A stretch of 64,000 nucleotides of DNA from Frondihabitans sucicola. GTDB taxonomy: Bacteria > Actinomycetota > Actinomycetes > Actinomycetales > Microbacteriaceae. The position numbers and the translations under genes were made by a program. Where the stretch lies: positions 1,984,001-2,048,000 of the forward strand of contig NZ_AP027732.1 in NCBI RefSeq assembly GCF_030296615.1, in the 5' to 3' direction. Positions 50,440 to 60,761 of the stretch are shown in pieces. Every line of letters begins with the position of its first letter. The stretch's first letter is position 1. A model generated the notes under the pieces. It saw only the letters and a program-made list of their open reading frames with translations. It made no database searches and was not told where the DNA came from.

Positions 50440-50532
50440 CGTAAGGACCGGCCGGAGTAGGCGGGTGCGCGCAGGTGCCGGCGGGTCGGCGCCGACCCGC
50501 AGAGAGCCGCGACGACCCGCCCACGCTCCCGC

Positions 50533-50781
50533 TCAGGAAGGCGGCATGAACTTCGTCGACCCGCGCGCCGCCGACTCGTTGTCCTGGATCTGCTTCTGGA
50601 CGCTCGCGGCGTCGCAGGCCGCCCGGCGCTGGTTCTCGAGGTCGTCGCGCGACTCGTCCGGTGCGGGCCGCGAGCTCCGTGTCAGGACGGTGCGTCGCAG
50701 GCGGGCATACGCGAATCCCGCCGCGACCAGGACGACGAGCGCGCCCACCGACCAGATCACGTTCAGTGCGGTCGGACTCAT
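50533..50781 (-). CDS. Small single-span membrane protein
   Basis: 82 residues from ATG 50781, preceded by a purine-rich GGGGGAAAGAAG. One membrane segment (NVIWSVGALVVLVAAGFAYA) near the N-terminus is followed by a charged cytoplasmic tail (LTRSSRPAPDESRDDLENQR and on to AASVQKQIQDNESA). No family recognised. Confidence 0.6.
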   Translation of the reverse strand: MSPTALNVIWSVGALVVLVAAGFAYARLRRTVLTRSSRPAPDESRDDLENQRRAACDAASVQKQIQDNESAARGSTKFMPPS

Positions 50782-50925
50782 GATCTTCTTTCCCCCGGAT
50801 GCAGTCGATCTCCACACGGCATCTCAGTGTGCACCCCCTGCCCCGGCGCCCGCCAGTGGTGGGCGACGCCCTTCCCTCCTGCGCGGGGCCTTCCCGAGGG
50901 AGGCCGAACGTGTCAGTCTCGGAGC

Positions 50926-51450
50926 ATGACGAGCAGGAAGCCCCGGCCACCCGTGTGGCAGCAGGGTGCCTCGCGGTCGTACATCGAGAATCCGGACCAG
51001 GAACCGCGCGGGTTCGGGCCGGTCCGGCGGCGGACCCTGGTGCTCGTCCGAGTGGCTCAAGCCGTTCTCCTCGGCTGTTCCCTGACGGCTCTCGCAGTCG
51101 CCGGCATCGCGCGACAGGACATGCCGGTCCTCACCTTCGTCTTCCTCTGGGCGGCCGTGCTGCTGGACTATGCGGTGCGATCGCGAATCCGCCTGCAACC
51201 GTCGCCGTCGCCGTCCAGGCGGGTCCAGGCGGTGGTCGCCTGCGGAATCCTGATCCTGTGGCTCGCCTGGCTCGTCGTCCTCGAGGTCAGGGGCGCGCCG
51301 TCGGGACGGTCCGGGGTCACCTGGGTCGCCACCGGAGTGGTCGGTTACGTCGTCATCCTGGCCGCCGTGGCCGCAGCGCAGCGCGCGCGGTACTTCCAGT
51401 GGCGCGAGCCGAAGGCCCCGACAGGCGACACGAGGCCCCAGGAGGGCTAG
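50926..51450 (+). CDS. Hypothetical four-span membrane protein
   Basis: 174 residues from ATG 50926. A charged N-terminus (TSRKPRPPVWQQGASRSYIE) leads to four membrane segments: VAQAVLLGCSLTALAVAGIA, MPVLTFVFLWAAVLLDYAV, VQAVVACGILILWLAWLVVL and ATGVVGYVVILAAVAAAQRA. No family recognised. It runs convergently towards treZ. Confidence 0.65.
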   Translation: MTSRKPRPPVWQQGASRSYIENPDQEPRGFGPVRRRTLVLVRVAQAVLLGCSLTALAVAGIARQDMPVLTFVFLWAAVLLDYAVRSRIRLQPSPSPSRRVQAVVACGILILWLAWLVVLEVRGAPSGRSGVTWVATGVVGYVVILAAVAAAQRARYFQWREPKAPTGDTRPQEG

Positions 51451-51465
51451 TCGAAGCCCGCCCGG

Positions 51466-51525
51466 GTCGGCGCGCGACGCGTCGGCGCACGACGGGTCAG
51501 CGCACGACGGGTCAGCGCACGACAG
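51466..51525. repeat. Four imperfect 15-base tandem copies at the treZ 3' end
   Basis: The unit GTCAGCGCACGACGG is repeated four times with one to four changes between 51466 and 51525. The treZ stop codon (complement of TCA at 51512-51514) and its last codons (VVR) lie in the final copy, so the other three copies reproduce the gene end downstream of the stop. Slippage duplication is likely. Confidence 0.75.
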
Positions 51526-53256
51526 CGACCGAGTGCGGCGGCAGCTCGAGCGACGCTCCCGCGGTGACCGAGGGGTCGCTCGCGAACAGCACCTCCGCCG
51601 ACGAGACATCGAGGCTCCGGGCCGCGTCCGCGAAGTTGACCGCGACGCGGAGGGTTCCCCGGGTCAGGACGAGCCAGCGTTCCTCCTCGGAGTGGCTCAC
51701 CGTCACCGACGAGAGCGCAGGATCGAGAAGCTCGGGCTCGCTCCGCCGAAGCGCGATCAGCCGGCGGTAGGCGTCGAGCAGCACCGCGTGGCGGCCCTCG
51801 GTCACCTCGCTCCAGTCGAGCTTCGACCGCGTGAAGGTCTCGGGGTCTTGCGGGTCGGGGACGACGGCAGGATCCCAGCCCATCTTGGCGAACTCGGCGA
51901 TGCGCCCGGTGGCCGTCGCCTCGCCGAGTTCGGGCTCCGGATGCGAGGTGAAGAACTGCCAGGGGGTCGAGGCGGCCCACTCCTCACCCATGAAGAGCAT
52001 CGGGGTGAACGGCGCCGTCAGCGTGAGCGCCGCGGCGATGGCCAGCTGACCGTCGTCGAGGGAGGCGGCCAGTCGGTCGCCGACTGCGCGGTTGCCGATC
52101 TGATCGTGGTTCTGGTTGGCGACCACGAGCCGCCAGCCGGGCATCCGGGCCGTGTCGATGGGCCGGCCGTGGTAGCGCTCGCGGAACGACGACCAGGTGC
52201 CGTCGTGGAAGAAACCGCGGGTGAGCACCTTCGCGAGGGCGTCCAGGTGGGCGAAGTCGGCGTAGTAGCCGCTGACCTCGCCGGTCAGCGCGACGTGCAC
52301 CGAGTGGTGGAAGTCGTCGCTCCACTGCCCGTCGATTCCGAAGGCGCTTCCGCCGTGCGACGCTGCTTCTCGCGGGGTGACGAGGGAGGTGTCGTTCTTG
52401 TCGCTTTCGGCGATGAGCGTCTTGGGCAGACCGGCCGCGGCCGAGAGGCGAGCCGCTCGGATCGCCATCTCCTCGAGCAGGTGCACGGGAGAGTCGTCGA
52501 CCAGGGCGTGCACCGCGTCGAGCCGGAGGGCGTCCACGTGGTACGAGTCGAGCCAGAGCAGGACGTTGTCGAGAATGAACGACCGCACCTCGCTCGATCC
52601 TGCGTCGTCGAGGTTCACCCCGGTGCCCCAGGTGCTGGCGTGCTTGTCGGTGAGGTAGGGCCCGAACCGGGGCAGGTAGTTGCCCGATGGTCCGAGGTGG
52701 TTGTAGACGACGTCCTGCACGATGGCGAGGCCGCGCGCGTGGCAGGCGTCGACGAAGCGCTGGTAGGCCCGGGGCCCGCCGTACTTGTCGGTGACCGTGA
52801 ACCAGTCGACCCCGTCGTAGCCCCAGTTGTGCGTGCCGTTGACCCCGTTGACCGGCAGGATCTCGACGAAGTCGACGCCGAGGCCGACCAGGTGGTCGAG
52901 ACGCTCGATGGCCGAGTCGAGGGTTCCGGTCGGCGTGAACGTTCCGATGTGCAGCTCGTAGATCACGGCGCCGGCCAGGGGCGGCCGCGCCAGGCGTCGT
53001 CGGTCCAGGCGAACTCCGCCGGGTCGTAGGTCTCGCTGAGCGCGTGGACGCCGTCCGGCTGCCGCAGGGACCGCGGGTCGGGAAGGGGAGTCGCGTCGTC
53101 GTCGAGCACGAAGCCGTACCGGTGACCTGGCCCGCGATCGAGCCCTTCGGGTGCCCGCCACCAGCCGTCGTGATCGCGTGTCAGCTCGTGGCGCTCGTCG
53201 TCGAGAACGAGTCGGACGCGCTCCGGGAGGGGAGCCCAGACGTCGTAGAGGGCCAT
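51512..53256 (-). CDS. treZ: Malto-oligosyltrehalose trehalohydrolase, frame broken
   Basis: About 581 residues after repair; it releases trehalose from maltooligosyltrehalose. The N-terminal CBM48-like part ([20 protein letters not shown], then [10 protein letters not shown]) runs in one frame from ATG 53256. The catalytic barrel runs in the other: [39 protein letters not shown] (nucleophile), LIAESDKND (acid/base) and NHDQIGNRA. The break is at the G4 run 52978-52981 (ends AWRGRP, resumes LAGAVIYEL). It overlaps the treY stop by one base and ends the treXYZ operon. Confidence 0.95.
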
Positions 53257-55609
53257 CAGTCGCCTTCGGGGGAGAGGTGGTCGGGATCGGAGGTGGCCGG
53301 CACGAGCAGTGCCACCGGGTAGGTGTCGAGCAGGTCGGCCAGACGCAGTCGGGAGCCGTCGAACCGGCGCCCGGTCAGCACGTCGAGGCGTGCGCCGTCG
53401 CTGAGGTGGAGTTCGGTACCCCGCCAGCCGCCGGACTCGGCCAGCCCCACCGGCAGTCGCGTCGCGATGGCGATCGCGCCTCCGCGGTCGATGGCGACGG
53501 CTGAGACGGCCGCTTCGCCGAACACCGGCAGCGGCGCGTACCGGGTGAACAGCTCGGGCCGGTCGCGGCGGAGCGTGAGCGCGCGTTTCGTCAGGAGGAG
53601 TTTGGCCGCGCCCGTCTCGTCGACGTCGGGAACAGCGCCGTCCTGGATCGCGGACAGGTACAGGCGCCGCAGATCGAAATCGACCGGGCGACGATTGTCG
53701 GGATCGACCAGCGAGTAATCCCACAGGTCGGTGCCCTGGTAGACGTCGGGAGCGCCCGGACCGGTGAGCTGCAGGAGCGCGAGCGAGAGCGAGTTCGACC
53801 ATCCGGCCGCGCGCACCACGTCGACGATGCGCTCGAGTTCGCTCGACACGGCGTCGTCGTCGAAGCAGGCGTCGACGAGGGCGTGCATCTTCGACTCGAA
53901 GGCCTCGTCGGGCTCGGTCCACGTCGTCGAGGTGCCGGCCTCGCGGGACGCTTTCTCGGCGTAGGCGTGCAGGCGCTCGCGGGAGGCCGGCCACGCGCCG
54001 ACGATGCTCTGCCAGAGGAGGTTCTCGAACGGTCCGTCGCCCAGGGGCGCGAGCTCGCGGAGGCGACCCAGGGCCGCGGCCCACTCGTCCGCCACCTCGG
54101 ACAGGACCGCGATGCGGGCTCGAACGTCGGAGGATCGCTTCGTGTCGTGCGTCGACAGGGTCGTCATGGCGTCCGGGAACGTCGCGAGGCGCCGCTGCTG
54201 CCGGGCGTGGAACTCGGCCGCGGTGAGGGAGAACTGACTGGGCTCCGCACCCACCTCGTTGAGCGACACGAGTCTGCTGGAGCGATAGAACGCCGTGTCT
54301 TCGACCCCTTTCGCCATCACCATCCCGCTGGTCTGCTGGAATCGGACAGCCGCAGGATTCTCCGGGTCGCCGAGCGCCGCGACGACGGTCGCGATCTCGT
54401 CCCTCAGTTCGGGGCGGGCTCCGTCTGCCGCGGCGGCAGCCCGGGCGAGCTGTTCACCGCCCTGCGGCAGATAGCTGCGGTACACGGGGAACGCCGTCAG
54501 GAGTTCGGCCAGGGCGTCGACGGTCTCGGCCCGCGGCTCGCCGCCGGACGGAGTGAGCAGCCGAGCCAGGCGACGGACCTCGCTGCCGAGGATCCCGTCG
54601 GCGATCCCCCGCTTGGTGCCGTGGATCATGCGTTGCCAGTCGAGGAGCTCGGCGCTGCCGCGGAGACGGGCGTCGAGGAGACCGAGCGCCTCGGCTCCGT
54701 CGGGGTCGACCAGCACGCGGTCGAACTCGCCGAGAGCGTCGTAGCCGGTCGTGCCGTCGGCCGCCCAGTCGTGGGGGAGCTCTTCATCGCCTTCGAGGAT
54801 CTTCTCGACCAGGACGTGCGCCCCGCCGGTCAGGACGTGCAGACGATCGAGATAGCCGGCAGGATCGGCGAGCCCGTCGGGGTGGTCCACCCGCAGTCCG
54901 TCAGCGATTCCGTCTCGGAACCAGCGGCCGATCTCGGCGTGCGACTCGTCGAAGACCCACGGCTCTTCGACGCGGAGGCCGGCCAGGGTGTTCACGGCGA
55001 AGAAGCGCCGGTAGTTCAACTCGTGGTCGGCGCGTTGCCAGTGGACGAGCTCGTAGTGCTGTCGGGCGTGGACGTCGACGGCGGAGTCCCCGGGCGTCAG
55101 CGTCCCCGGAGCGATCGGGTACCGGTTGTCGAAGTACCGCAGCTCGGAGCCCTCGATCCGCAGGTCGTCGAACCGACCGTCGCCGTCGGAGCCGAGCACC
55201 GGGATCCTGATCTTGCCGCCGCCCGCCGCCCAGTCGACGTCGAAGGCCTCGGCGAACCGGGAGTCGCGGCCGTGCTGCAGAAGGTCCCACCACCAGGCGT
55301 TCGAGTGCGGCGACGCCACGCCCATGTGGTTCGGCACGATGTCGATGAGGACGCCGAGCCCGAACAGGTGCGCCCGGTCGGCCAAGGTCTGGAGGCCCAC
55401 CGCACCGCCGCGCGCGGGATCCACGCGGGAGTGGTCGACGACGTCGTAGCCGTGGTCGCTTCCCGCCTCCGCCTCGAGGACGGGGAGAGGTAGACCCAGT
55501 CGACTCCGAGGTCGCGCAGATACTGCACGACGTCGGCGGCGGCGTTCAGATCGAAGGCCTGCCGGATCTGCAGGCGGTACGTGGAGCGGGGATGGTGTCG
55601 CTCGGTCAT
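53256..55609 (-). CDS. treY: Malto-oligosyltrehalose synthase, frame broken
   Basis: About 784 residues after repair; it converts the reducing-end alpha-1,4 bond of maltodextrin to alpha-1,1, giving maltooligosyltrehalose. The N-terminus [20 protein letters not shown] and DWVYLSP run from ATG 55609; the frame breaks at the G4 run 55482-55485 and resumes [20 protein letters not shown]. Other landmarks are [35 protein letters not shown], the [20 protein letters not shown] block and [20 protein letters not shown]. It overlaps treX by four bases. Confidence 0.96.
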
Positions 55610-57723
55610 GATTCTTCTTCGGCCGCGGCGCGGAGGACGACCATCGAGCGGCCCGCCACGGGGAGGAGCTCTCCGGCATGAAGCACGTCAGCGGGCTTCG
55701 GCGCGTCGGTGGAGTCGATCACGACCTCCCAGCACTCGGCGTACTCGTCGGGCGGAAGGGTGAAGGTGACCGTGTCGTCGTGGGCGTTGAAGTAGAGGAC
55801 GAAGTTGACGTCCGTGATCCGGCCGCCGCGAGCATCCCGCCCGTGGATGCCGTTGCCGTTGAGGAACATGCCGATCGAGCGGCCGAATCCCGAGTCCCAC
55901 TCCTCTGGCGACATGGCGTCGCCCTCGGGCGTGAGCCAGACGATGTCGGGCAGCGGGTCGCCCTCGCCACGGCGGACGTTGCGGCCGTCGAAGTAGCGCT
56001 GACGCCGGAAGGTCGGGTGCTTGCGGCGAAGGTCGATCAGGGCCGTCGTGAACGCGATCAGCTCGGCGTCGGCTGTCGACCAGTCGATCCAGCTGATCTC
56101 GTTGTCTTGAGCGTACGTGTTGTTGTTGCCGCGCTGCGTGCGACCCAGTTCGTCGCCGTGCAGGATCATCGGCACGCCCTGGCTGAGGAGGAGCGTCGCG
56201 AGGAAGTTGCGCACCCGCTGCCGGCGGAGCTCCGTGATCGCCTTGTCTTTGGTCGGGCCTTCGGCGCCGGAGTTCCACGAGCGGTTGTGGCTCTCGCCGT
56301 CGTTGCCGTTCTCGCCGTTGGCCTGATTGCGCTTCTCGTTGTAGCTGACGAGGTCGCGCATCGTGAAGCCGTCGTGCGCCGTGACGAAGTTGATGCTGGC
56401 GACCGGGCGGCGGCCGTCGCGTTCGTAGAGGTCGGCGGACCCCGTGATCCTCGACGCGAACTCGCCCATGGTCGCGGGCTCGCCGCGCCAGAAGTCGCGG
56501 ACCGTGTCGCGGTACTTGCCGTTCCACTCGGTCCACTGCGGCGGGAAGTTGCCGACCTGGTAGCCACCGGGGCCGACGTCCCACGGCTCGGCGATGAGCT
56601 TCACCTGGGACACGATCGGGTCTTGCTGGACGAGCTCGAAGAAGGTCGACAGTCGGTCGACCTCGTAGAACTCGCGAGCGAGGCTGGCCGCGAGGTCGAA
56701 GCGGAAGCCGTCGACGTGCATCTCGGTGACCCAGTAGCGCAGGGAGTCCATGAGCAGCTGAAGCGAGTGCGGGTGGCGGACGTTCAGCGAGTTGCCGGTG
56801 CCGGTGTAGTCCATGTAGTACTGCTGGTCGTCTTCGACGAGCCGGTAGTAGGCGGCGTTGTCGATGCCCTTGAACGACAGCGTCGGGCCGAGGTGGTTCC
56901 CTTCGGCGGTGTGGTTGTAGACCACGTCGATGATGACCTCGATGCCGGCTTCGTGCAGCACACGCACCATCGTCTTGAACTCCTGCACCTGCTGGCCGTG
57001 GTCGGTGACCGAGGCGTACTGCTGGTGGGGCGCGAAGAAGCCGATCGTGTTGTAGCCCCAGTAGTTGCGGAGGCCCTTCTCGAGCAGCGTGTTGTCTTGC
57101 ACGAACTGGTGGACCGGCATCAGCTCGATCGCGGTCACCCCGAGGCCCTTGAGGTGCTCGATGATCGCCGGATGCGCCACCCCCGCGTAGGTGCCGCGCT
57201 CAACCTCGGGGATGTCGGGGTGCGTCTCGGTCAGACCCTTGACGTGGGCTTCGTAGATGATCGACTCGTCGTAGCTGTACTTCGGCGGCCGGTCGCCCTG
57301 CCAGTCGAAGAACGGGTTGATGACGACGCTCATCATCATGTGCGGCGCGGAGTCTTTGTCGTTGCGCGAATCGGGCGCGCCGAAGTTGTAGGCGAAGAGC
57401 GCTTCGTCCCAGTCGATCTCGCCGCTGGTGGCTTTCGCGTACGGATCGAGCAGCAGCTTGTTCGGGTTCGCGCGGCGGCCGGACGCCGGGTCGTAGGCGC
57501 CGTGCACGCGGTACCCGTAGCGCTGTCCGGGCTGCACGCTCGGGAGATACCCGTGCCACACGTAGGCGTCGACCTCGAGCAGGTCGACGCGGGTCTCGAC
57601 TCCGGCGTCGTCGAACAGGCACAACTGCACGAGCTCGGCCGCCTCGCTGTAGATCGCGAAGTTCGTTCCGCTTCCGTCGTAGTTGGCTCCGAGGGGATAC
57701 GGGTTGCCGGGCCAGGTGATCAT
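55606..57723 (-). CDS. treX: Glycogen debranching enzyme (GlgX/TreX type)
   Basis: 705 residues, intact, from ATG 57723 with a strong GGAGG site. It hydrolyses alpha-1,6 branches of glycogen, supplying linear maltodextrin to TreY and TreZ. Landmarks are the CBM48 start [20 protein letters not shown], the GH13 motifs [19 protein letters not shown] (nucleophile), [14 protein letters not shown] (acid/base) and [14 protein letters not shown], then [16 protein letters not shown]. It heads the treX-treY-treZ operon; the short overlaps give coordinated translation for trehalose synthesis. Confidence 0.96.
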   Translation of the reverse strand: MITWPGNPYPLGANYDGSGTNFAIYSEAAELVQLCLFDDAGVETRVDLLEVDAYVWHGYLPSVQPGQRYGYRVHGAYDPASGRRANPNKLLLDPYAKATSGEIDWDEALFAYNFGAPDSRNDKDSAPHMMMSVVINPFFDWQGDRPPKYSYDESIIYEAHVKGLTETHPDIPEVERGTYAGVAHPAIIEHLKGLGVTAIELMPVHQFVQDNTLLEKGLRNYWGYNTIGFFAPHQQYASVTDHGQQVQEFKTMVRVLHEAGIEVIIDVVYNHTAEGNHLGPTLSFKGIDNAAYYRLVEDDQQYYMDYTGTGNSLNVRHPHSLQLLMDSLRYWVTEMHVDGFRFDLAASLAREFYEVDRLSTFFELVQQDPIVSQVKLIAEPWDVGPGGYQVGNFPPQWTEWNGKYRDTVRDFWRGEPATMGEFASRITGSADLYERDGRRPVASINFVTAHDGFTMRDLVSYNEKRNQANGENGNDGESHNRSWNSGAEGPTKDKAITELRRQRVRNFLATLLLSQGVPMILHGDELGRTQRGNNNTYAQDNEISWIDWSTADAELIAFTTALIDLRRKHPTFRRQRYFDGRNVRRGEGDPLPDIVWLTPEGDAMSPEEWDSGFGRSIGMFLNGNGIHGRDARGGRITDVNFVLYFNAHDDTVTFTLPPDEYAECWEVVIDSTDAPKPADVLHAGELLPVAGRSMVVLRAAAEEES

Positions 57724-57817
57724 CGAACCTCCGTCAAGACTCCGCCCAGCCTAGGGGCGAACGCCTGGGGGTGTCCGGCGTAGCGTGGGTGCCGTTCGCC
57801 CATCGAAGGAGAAGCCC

Positions 57818-58780
57818 GTGAAGATCGTCGTCATCGGAGCCACCGGACACGTGGGCGGATACCTCGTCCCGCGCCTGGTGAGAGCAGGCCACGAGGTCGT
57901 CGCCGTGACGCGTGGGGCGAGCGAGCCGTATCACTCGGATCCCGCCTGGAACCGCGTCGAAAGGGTCTTCCTCGACCGCGAGGCCGGAGACGCCGCCGGC
58001 ACTTTCGCCGGGGCCGTCGCCGGGCTCGGAGCCGACGTCGTCGTCGACATGGTCTGCTTCACCCCCGAGTCCGCGAGCCAGCTGGTCGAGGCCCTGCGGG
58101 GTCGCGTCGAGTTGCTCGTGCACTGCGGCACGATCTGGGTGCACGGGCCGAGCGCCGAGGTCCCGATCACGGAGGACGTGGCTCGGACCCCCTTCGGGGA
58201 GTACGGGACCGGCAAAGCCGCGATCGAAGAGCTGCTGCTCCGCGAGGCGAGGCGCCCGGGCGGCCTGCGCTCCGTGATCCTGCACCCGGGTCACATCACC
58301 GGCCCGGGCTGGCCCATGATCAATCCGCAGGGCAACCTCGACCTGTCGGTGTGGGAGGCACTGGCCACCGGAGGCGAGGTGCTGCTACCGAACTCCGGGC
58401 TCGAGACGGTCCACCACGTGCACGCCGACGACGTCGCTCAGGCGTTCGAGCGGGCCATCGCCCGGCAGGCGGAAGCCGCGGGGAACAGCTTCCACGTGGT
58501 GTCGGAGCGGGCTATCACGCTGCGCGGTTTCGCGACGGCCATCGCGCGGCACTACTGCCAGGAGCCGAACCTGCGCTTCGTCCCGTTCGACGAGCTGCGC
58601 ACGCTCATCCCCGCCGACAGCGCGGAGGCCTCGTTCCAGCACGCGTCGCGCAGTCACTCGGTCTCGATCGAGAGGGCGCGCCGGGTGCTCGGCTACGCCC
58701 CGCGGTTCACGACGCTCGAGGCGGTTCTCGACGGTCTGGCCTGGCTTCGCGCCGAAGGGCGTGTCGATCTGCCCGCCTGA
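57818..58780 (+). CDS. NAD-dependent epimerase/dehydratase family protein
   Basis: 320 residues from GTG 57818 (AAGGAG seven bases upstream). The Rossmann start KIVVIGATGHVGGYLVPRLV, the VVVDMVCFTPESASQLVEAL loop and the EYGTGKAAIEELLL region (YxxxK replaced by YGTGK) mark an extended SDR. HPGHITGPGWPMINPQGN and the VHHVHADDVAQAFERAI motif follow. Members act on nucleotide sugars or related carbonyl compounds; substrate unknown. Divergent from treX. Confidence 0.87.
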   Translation: MKIVVIGATGHVGGYLVPRLVRAGHEVVAVTRGASEPYHSDPAWNRVERVFLDREAGDAAGTFAGAVAGLGADVVVDMVCFTPESASQLVEALRGRVELLVHCGTIWVHGPSAEVPITEDVARTPFGEYGTGKAAIEELLLREARRPGGLRSVILHPGHITGPGWPMINPQGNLDLSVWEALATGGEVLLPNSGLETVHHVHADDVAQAFERAIARQAEAAGNSFHVVSERAITLRGFATAIARHYCQEPNLRFVPFDELRTLIPADSAEASFQHASRSHSVSIERARRVLGYAPRFTTLEAVLDGLAWLRAEGRVDLPA

Positions 58781-58819
58781 CCTTCCCACGGGCGCGGCCG
58801 ACCCCCTAACGTTTCGACC

Positions 58820-59416
58820 ATGACCACATCCAAGACCATCGGCATCCTCCTGTTCGACGGCGTCGAAGAGCTCGACGCCGTCGGCCCGTGGGAGGTGTTG
58901 GCCTGGTGGACCCTCCACCACCCCGAGGACGGGTACGAGGTCGTGACCCTGGCCGAGACCGACGCGCGCGTCACCTGCGCGAAGGGACTCCGGATCCTGC
59001 CGGATCTCGCCCTGGCCGACGCACCCCAGCTCGACGTCGTCGTCTACCCGGGTGGGCAGGGCACCCGCGCGCATCTGAACGACCCGACTCGTCTCGAGTG
59101 GGTGCGCCGCCAGCGCGACACCGCGAGCATCATGGCCAGCGTGTGCACCGGGGCGCTCGTCTACGCCGCCGCCGGGCTCCTCGCCGGGCGCCCGGCCACG
59201 ACGCACTGGAGCGCCTTCGACGAACTGGCGGCGCAGGATCCGACCGTCGTCATCGAACGAGACGTCCGGTTCGTCGACGACGGCGACGTCATCACGTCCG
59301 CCGGCGTCTCGGCCGGGATCGACATGGCCCTCCACCTCGTCGACCGTCTCGCCGGGCGCGAGCGCGCCGTCGAGGTGCGGCGCGGCATCCAGTACGACCC
59401 GGAACCGCCGGTCTGA
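58820..59416 (+). CDS. DJ-1/PfpI family protein (isonitrile-hydratase-like)
   Basis: This 198-residue protein has the class I amidotransferase-like fold. IGILLFDGVEELDAVGPWEV carries the conserved Glu, YPGGQGTRAHLND the turn, and SVCTGALVYAAAGLLAGRPA the nucleophilic Cys (C109) in its elbow, with TTHWSAFDEL after it. The VCTGA-AGLL-TTHW pattern is that of isonitrile hydratase and ThiJ-like proteins. The substrate is unknown. Confidence 0.9.
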   Translation: MTTSKTIGILLFDGVEELDAVGPWEVLAWWTLHHPEDGYEVVTLAETDARVTCAKGLRILPDLALADAPQLDVVVYPGGQGTRAHLNDPTRLEWVRRQRDTASIMASVCTGALVYAAAGLLAGRPATTHWSAFDELAAQDPTVVIERDVRFVDDGDVITSAGVSAGIDMALHLVDRLAGRERAVEVRRGIQYDPEPPV

Positions 59417-59446
59417 GCCGACCCGCGCTGGTCGCGGCGACCGGGC

Positions 59447-60700
59447 TCAGCCCTTGCCGGCCGCCTCGAGCGGAGTCGAGGGGCTCTTGTAGACCGCCTT
59501 CAGCATCCACTTCCACACCGGGCGGAAGAGCGGTTTTCCGTCTTTCGTCATCGGCGTCCGGTCGGTGATGGTTCGCAGGTGCGAAAGGCCCGGGCGACCC
59601 AGGTCGACGGTGGTGACCAGGGTGTGCTGGTTCGTGGACGTCGGAACGGGGACCCTGGCCATCAGGGCGTGCCGACCCATGCCCAACTCTCGCCAGGACG
59701 TGACGATGCGCGGGTAGTAGACGTCGTGGAGGTCGTCGAATCCGTACATCACGCTCGTCGGGGTCTGGCCCTTCTTGCGCAGCCAGGACGCCCGGGTGTC
59801 GTCGTCGGTGATGATCGGCGAGGCGAACGTCAGCTGCCCGAGGACGCGCGTGCGGTGCGCGATGTAGGCGGCCTCGCCGCCGCCCTGAGAGTGCCCCGCG
59901 ACGACGATGTCGCGCCAGTTGATCGTCTCGTTCGACGTGTACTGGTTCCAGCCGCCGTCGGGGTCGTGCACGACGAGGTAGTCGAGGGCCGCGTGGAGAC
60001 GGGCCAGCACCGAGTTGGCCTCGTCGACCTTGCTGAACCTCGAGGGGCGGGTGCCGTTGAAGCGGTTGCGCTGCACCTGCGTGTAGCAACGGGCGTCGAC
60101 GCCGCAGGTCTTCGCGACGGACTTGCCCTGGTTCCAGAAGTCGAGGCCCAGAACGTGATAACCCGACTCGGCCGCGACCGTGAGGAACTTGCGGTAGTCG
60201 TTCGGCACGTGCCCGGTGGCGGGCAGGAACACCAGCAGCGGCCCTTTCTCGACCGTCCGCGCCGCCCAGTCGCGGGCGTCGGGCTTCACCACCGTGCCGT
60301 TGATGAGGCCGAGCCGGAAGTTGAACGGGTTCGCCGTGAGGTCGCGGGTCGCAGGATCACCGCCACCGGCTGCCACGCTGCCCTCCGAGCCGGTCGCGGC
60401 GTCCCCGGACGAGGTCGATCCCGACGTGCCCGCTCCCGAAGGCGTGGTGCCGGGCGGTGCTGACGGAGGCGCGGTCGCACTGCCCCTCGGAGTCGGGCTG
60501 CCGTGCCGGTGCCGCGCTCCCGGGCCCACGTCGTAGCCGGGACCGCGTGCCGGTTGGACCTCCAGCCCGCTCAGGGGACGGCTCGACGAGATCGCCGCCT
60601 CCCGCGTGGTGGAACCGGTCTCGACGGACACGAGGACGAGCACGCCGACGCACAGGGCGACGAGCGCGACGAGACCGTGCGGCCACCTCCGGAACTTCAT
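59447..60700 (-). CDS. Secreted alpha/beta hydrolase
   Basis: 417 residues from ATG 60700. An N-terminal membrane or signal segment (HGLVALVALCVGVLVLVSVE) is followed by about 100 residues of Ser/Pro/Gly/Thr linker, then an alpha/beta hydrolase: GPLLVFLPATGHVPNDYRKF, GYHVLGLDFWNQGKSV, the nucleophile elbow VAGHSQGGGEAAYIAH and a late NQHTLVT histidine. The central CGVDARCYTQ cysteines may form a disulphide. It is exported or anchored and probably an esterase of unknown substrate. Confidence 0.8.
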   Translation of the reverse strand: MKFRRWPHGLVALVALCVGVLVLVSVETGSTTREAAISSSRPLSGLEVQPARGPGYDVGPGARHRHGSPTPRGSATAPPSAPPGTTPSGAGTSGSTSSGDAATGSEGSVAAGGGDPATRDLTANPFNFRLGLINGTVVKPDARDWAARTVEKGPLLVFLPATGHVPNDYRKFLTVAAESGYHVLGLDFWNQGKSVAKTCGVDARCYTQVQRNRFNGTRPSRFSKVDEANSVLARLHAALDYLVVHDPDGGWNQYTSNETINWRDIVVAGHSQGGGEAAYIAHRTRVLGQLTFASPIITDDDTRASWLRKKGQTPTSVMYGFDDLHDVYYPRIVTSWRELGMGRHALMARVPVPTSTNQHTLVTTVDLGRPGLSHLRTITDRTPMTKDGKPLFRPVWKWMLKAVYKSPSTPLEAAGKG

Positions 60701-60761
60701 GCGTCGTGCTTAGCACAGCGAAATCAACGATCCGCTCATCCGGCCCACACGGGGCCAGGCG

